A stretch of DNA of 64,000 nt from Pseudomonas delhiensis. GTDB lineage: Bacteria; Pseudomonadota; Gammaproteobacteria; Pseudomonadales; Pseudomonadaceae. The stretch is from assembly GCF_900187975.1 (NCBI RefSeq), contig NZ_FZPC01000013.1, positions 62,001-126,000 on the forward strand, in the 5' to 3' direction. The translations under genes and the position numbers were made by a program. Shown here in pieces: positions 61,930-64,000 of the stretch; position 1 is the first letter of the stretch; every line of letters begins with the position of its first letter. The notes below the pieces were generated by a model that was given only the letters and a program-made list of their open reading frames with translations, did not search any database and was not told the origin of the DNA.

Positions 61930-64000
61930 GGGCCACCTCCTGCACTTCCAGCACCGCGTCGGCGGCCCAGGCGCCCTGCCCCTCGGGCATGGCGAACACC
62001 GGGTTGAGGTCCACCGAGCGCAGCCGCGGGCCGGCCTGGGCGGCGAACCGCGAGAGCCGCGAGAGCACCTGCGCCAGCGCCTTCACGTCGGTCACCGGGC
62101 GGCCGCGGGCACCGAGCAGCAGGGGCGCGCCCCTGATGCCGCGGATCATCGCCTCGGCTTCCGCGGCGTCGAACGGGCAGCGGCGGAACACCACGTCCTT
62201 GAGCACCTCGACGAAGATGCCGCCGAGGCCGAACACTGCCACCGGGCCGAACTGCGGGTCGCGCTGGATGCCCATGAAGCACTCCACGCCGCCCTGCAGC
62301 TGGCGCGCCACCAGCACGCCATCGATACGCGCCGCGGGCGCGTGTTCGGCGGCGCGGCGCAGCAGCAGGTCGAAGCCCTCGCGCACGGCCGCGGCGCTGT
62401 CCACGCCCAGCAGCACGCCGCCGATCTCGGACTTGTGCAGGATGTCCGCCGAGGCGATCTTCAGCACCACCGGGTAGCCGATCGCTTCGGCGAAGGCCAC
62501 CGCGTCCGCGGCGTTGCCCAGCACCCGCTCCGGCGCCGACTCGATGCCGGCGCCGGCCAGCAGCTGCTTGGCCTCCGCCTCGCCGGGGGTCTGCGCCGGC
62601 AGCTCCACGCCGCCGGGCGCCGGCACCTGGCGCAACGGCCGGGCGAAGGCCTCGCCGAGCCGGCCCATGGCCTGGATGGCGTACACCGCGCGGGTGGGGT
62701 CCTCGAACAGGGCGAAGCCGGCCTTCTCGTAGGGCGCCAGTTCCTCGCCCTCGCCCATCACCGAGACCACGAACAGGCGCTCCGGGTGGTCCGCCTTGAT
62801 GCGGGCGAACTGCTCGGCCAGGCGCGGGCCGATGGACGCGGCGGTGCCGGCCTGGGTGAAGAAGGCGATCAGCGAGCGGTAGCCGCCGTCCACCACCATG
62901 GATTCGGTGAAGTCGTGCACCAGGCTCAGGTCGTTCAGCGCCTGGGCGGTGCAGTCCACCGGGTTGATCGGCGAGGCGAAGGACAGCCGCTGCTTCAGCC
63001 GCGCCTGGGCCGCCTCTGGCATGGGCGGCATGGGCAGGCCGACTTCCTCGGCGGCGTCGCTGACGATGATGCCGGCGCCGCCGCTGACGGTGATCATCCC
63101 CAGGCTGTTGTTCACCGGGTAGATGCGCTGGGTGGCGAGGTAGGCGATGTCCATCAGCTCCTCGGTGTTGCGCGCGCGGACCACGGCGTAGTCGGCCAGC
63201 ACCGCGTCCAGCACCTTGTCGTCGCCGGCCAGCGAGGCGGTGTGCGACATGGCCGCGCGGCCGCCCAGCTCGCTGCGCCCGACCTTGTGCAGGATCACCG
63301 GCTTGCCGGCGCGGTGGGCGGCCGCCAGGGCGGCGAGGAAGCTGTCGACGTTGCGGATGGACTCGGCGTAGGCCATGACCACGTCGACCTCCGGCGACTC
63401 CACCAGCCAGCCGATGGCGTCGCCCAGGGTGACGTCGGCCTCGTTGCCGGTGGCCACGCAGATCGGCGTGCCCAGCCCGCGCTGCCGCGCCAGCCCCAGC
63501 AGGTGCGCGCCATAGGCGCCGGACTGGGTGGCGATGCCGACGCGCCCGGCCAGCGGCGTGCCGCGTTCCAGGCTGGTGGAGAAGAAGGCGTAGTAGCCCA
63601 GGTTGGCGTTGAACACGCCCAGGGCGTTGGGCCCCAGCAGGCGCATGTTCGCCGCGCGGGCGGCCTCGACCAGGGCCTCCTGCATCTGCTCGCCCTCGCC
63701 GCCCACCTCGCTGAAGCCGGAGGAGAACACGATGGCGCTGCGCGCGCCCTTGCGGCCCAGGGCCCGGATGGTCTCCAGCACCTGCGGCGCCGGCAGCGCG
63801 ACTATGGCCACGTCGGGCGCCTCGGGCAGCGCCTCGACGCTGGCGAAGGCCGGCAGGCCCTGGATCTCGCTGCGGTTGGGGTTGACCGGGAGGATGCGGC
63901 CGGCGAAGCCGTTGCGCAGCATGTAGGCGATGGGCCGGCCGCCGATGCGGTGCGGGTCGCTGGAGGCGCCGACCACGGCCACGGAACGGGGTTGCAGCAG
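61913..64000 (-). CDS. ADP-forming acyl-CoA ligase, acetate-CoA ligase family (5' end beyond the window)
   Basis: About 695 residues are visible; the frame is open to the right edge, where LLQPRSVAVVGASSDPHRIG shows that only a few N-terminal residues are missing. CoA-binding Rossmann domain, ligase domain with phospho-His in AMSHTASLAGDDKVLDAVL, then a C-terminal ATP-grasp domain (GYPVVLKIASADILHKSEIG, GVLLGVDSAAAVREGF, QGGVECFMGIQRDPQFGPVA). Activates the substrate acid to its CoA ester at the head of the visible operon. Confidence 0.92.
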   Translation of the reverse strand: MLQPRSVAVVGASSDPHRIGGRPIAYMLRNGFAGRILPVNPNRSEIQGLPAFASVEALPEAPDVAIVALPAPQVLETIRALGRKGARSAIVFSSGFSEVGGEGEQMQEALVEAARAANMRLLGPNALGVFNANLGYYAFFSTSLERGTPLAGRVGIATQSGAYGAHLLGLARQRGLGTPICVATGNEADVTLGDAIGWLVESPEVDVVMAYAESIRNVDSFLAALAAAHRAGKPVILHKVGRSELGGRAAMSHTASLAGDDKVLDAVLADYAVVRARNTEELMDIAYLATQRIYPVNNSLGMITVSGGAGIIVSDAAEEVGLPMPPMPEAAQARLKQRLSFASPINPVDCTAQALNDLSLVHDFTESMVVDGGYRSLIAFFTQAGTAASIGPRLAEQFARIKADHPERLFVVSVMGEGEELAPYEKAGFALFEDPTRAVYAIQAMGRLGEAFARPLRQVPAPGGVELPAQTPGEAEAKQLLAGAGIESAPERVLGNAADAVAFAEAIGYPVVLKIASADILHKSEIGGVLLGVDSAAAVREGFDLLLRRAAEHAPAARIDGVLVARQLQGGVECFMGIQRDPQFGPVAVFGLGGIFVEVLKDVVFRRCPFDAAEAEAMIRGIRGAPLLLGARGRPVTDVKALAQVLSRLSRFAAQAGPRLRSVDLNPVFAMPEGQGAWAADAVLEVQEVAHGAES

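Overview
The window is high-GC DNA from a Pseudomonas of the P. aeruginosa / P. citronellolis / P. nitroreducens kind. This is inferred from protein families and from gene orders recalled from PAO1, not from a search: a bqsSR-nnrS-ppyR-fhp-fhpR-queD block (like PA2656-PA2666), a purine (urate) catabolic block (like PA1513-PA1520) and a dusA-tal-STAS-PP2C-mlaA block (like PA2795-PA2800). In PAO1 these blocks lie apart. Here they are joined, and the boundaries after queD and mlaA fall in long gaps full of REP-like repeats. No IS, prophage, CRISPR, rRNA or tRNA was seen.

Layout. (1) 1-9971, minus strand: two tandem MalT/LuxR-type STAND regulators, then a small exported DUF6160/FilA-like protein, a strong terminator, a C39 peptidase, a coiled-coil plus beta-barrel outer-membrane protein, a FadL-type porin and a truncated exported protein. 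The set resembles the Fap/Fil surface-protein export systems. (2) 10146-15354: pabB, an Fe(II)-sensing-type two-component operon with two PepSY proteins, and a patatin. (3) 15832-20207: nitric-oxide defence (nnrS, ppyR, fhp, divergent sigma54 activator fhpR) with three NorR-type boxes. (4) 20356-22454: a lower-GC orphan gene pair, a lipoprotein and queD. (5) 23399-34038: a complete urate-to-glyoxylate/urea pathway (PuuD, HiuH, UraD, PuuE, Alc, AllA), two NCS2 permeases and a GntR regulator, with four perfect copies of one palindrome (TTGTATACAA) in its promoter regions. (6) 34469-42719: chemoreceptor, GstA/HxlR pair, DUF4124 protein, dusA, tal, a PP2C/STAS partner-switch pair and mlaA. (7) 43950-46458: a small phosphonate-type locus (UTRA regulator, HAD-like protein without its nucleophile, HD-domain oxygenase) and a DUF4404 gene. 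(8) 46506-54178: a C5-dicarboxylate-type CoA cassette (permease, CoA-transferase, acyl-CoA dehydrogenase, MaoC, CitE-like lyase, IclR) lying between a decayed OprD 3' remnant and an intact oprD-family gene. (9) 54247-64000: a minus-strand CoA-dependent catabolic operon (ADP-forming acyl-CoA ligase, two dissimilar acyl-CoA dehydrogenases, two hydratases, SDR, thioesterase, MFS, NMO-like flavoprotein) running off the right edge.

Most notable: a repeated intergenic element of about 280 bp (22571-22863 and 43150-43426) whose two copies differ in the stems of two hairpins yet keep the pairing; the TTGTATACAA regulon; the OprD-flanked cassette; the phosphonatase-like protein lacking its catalytic aspartate; and the Fap/Fil-like cluster under twin MalT regulators.
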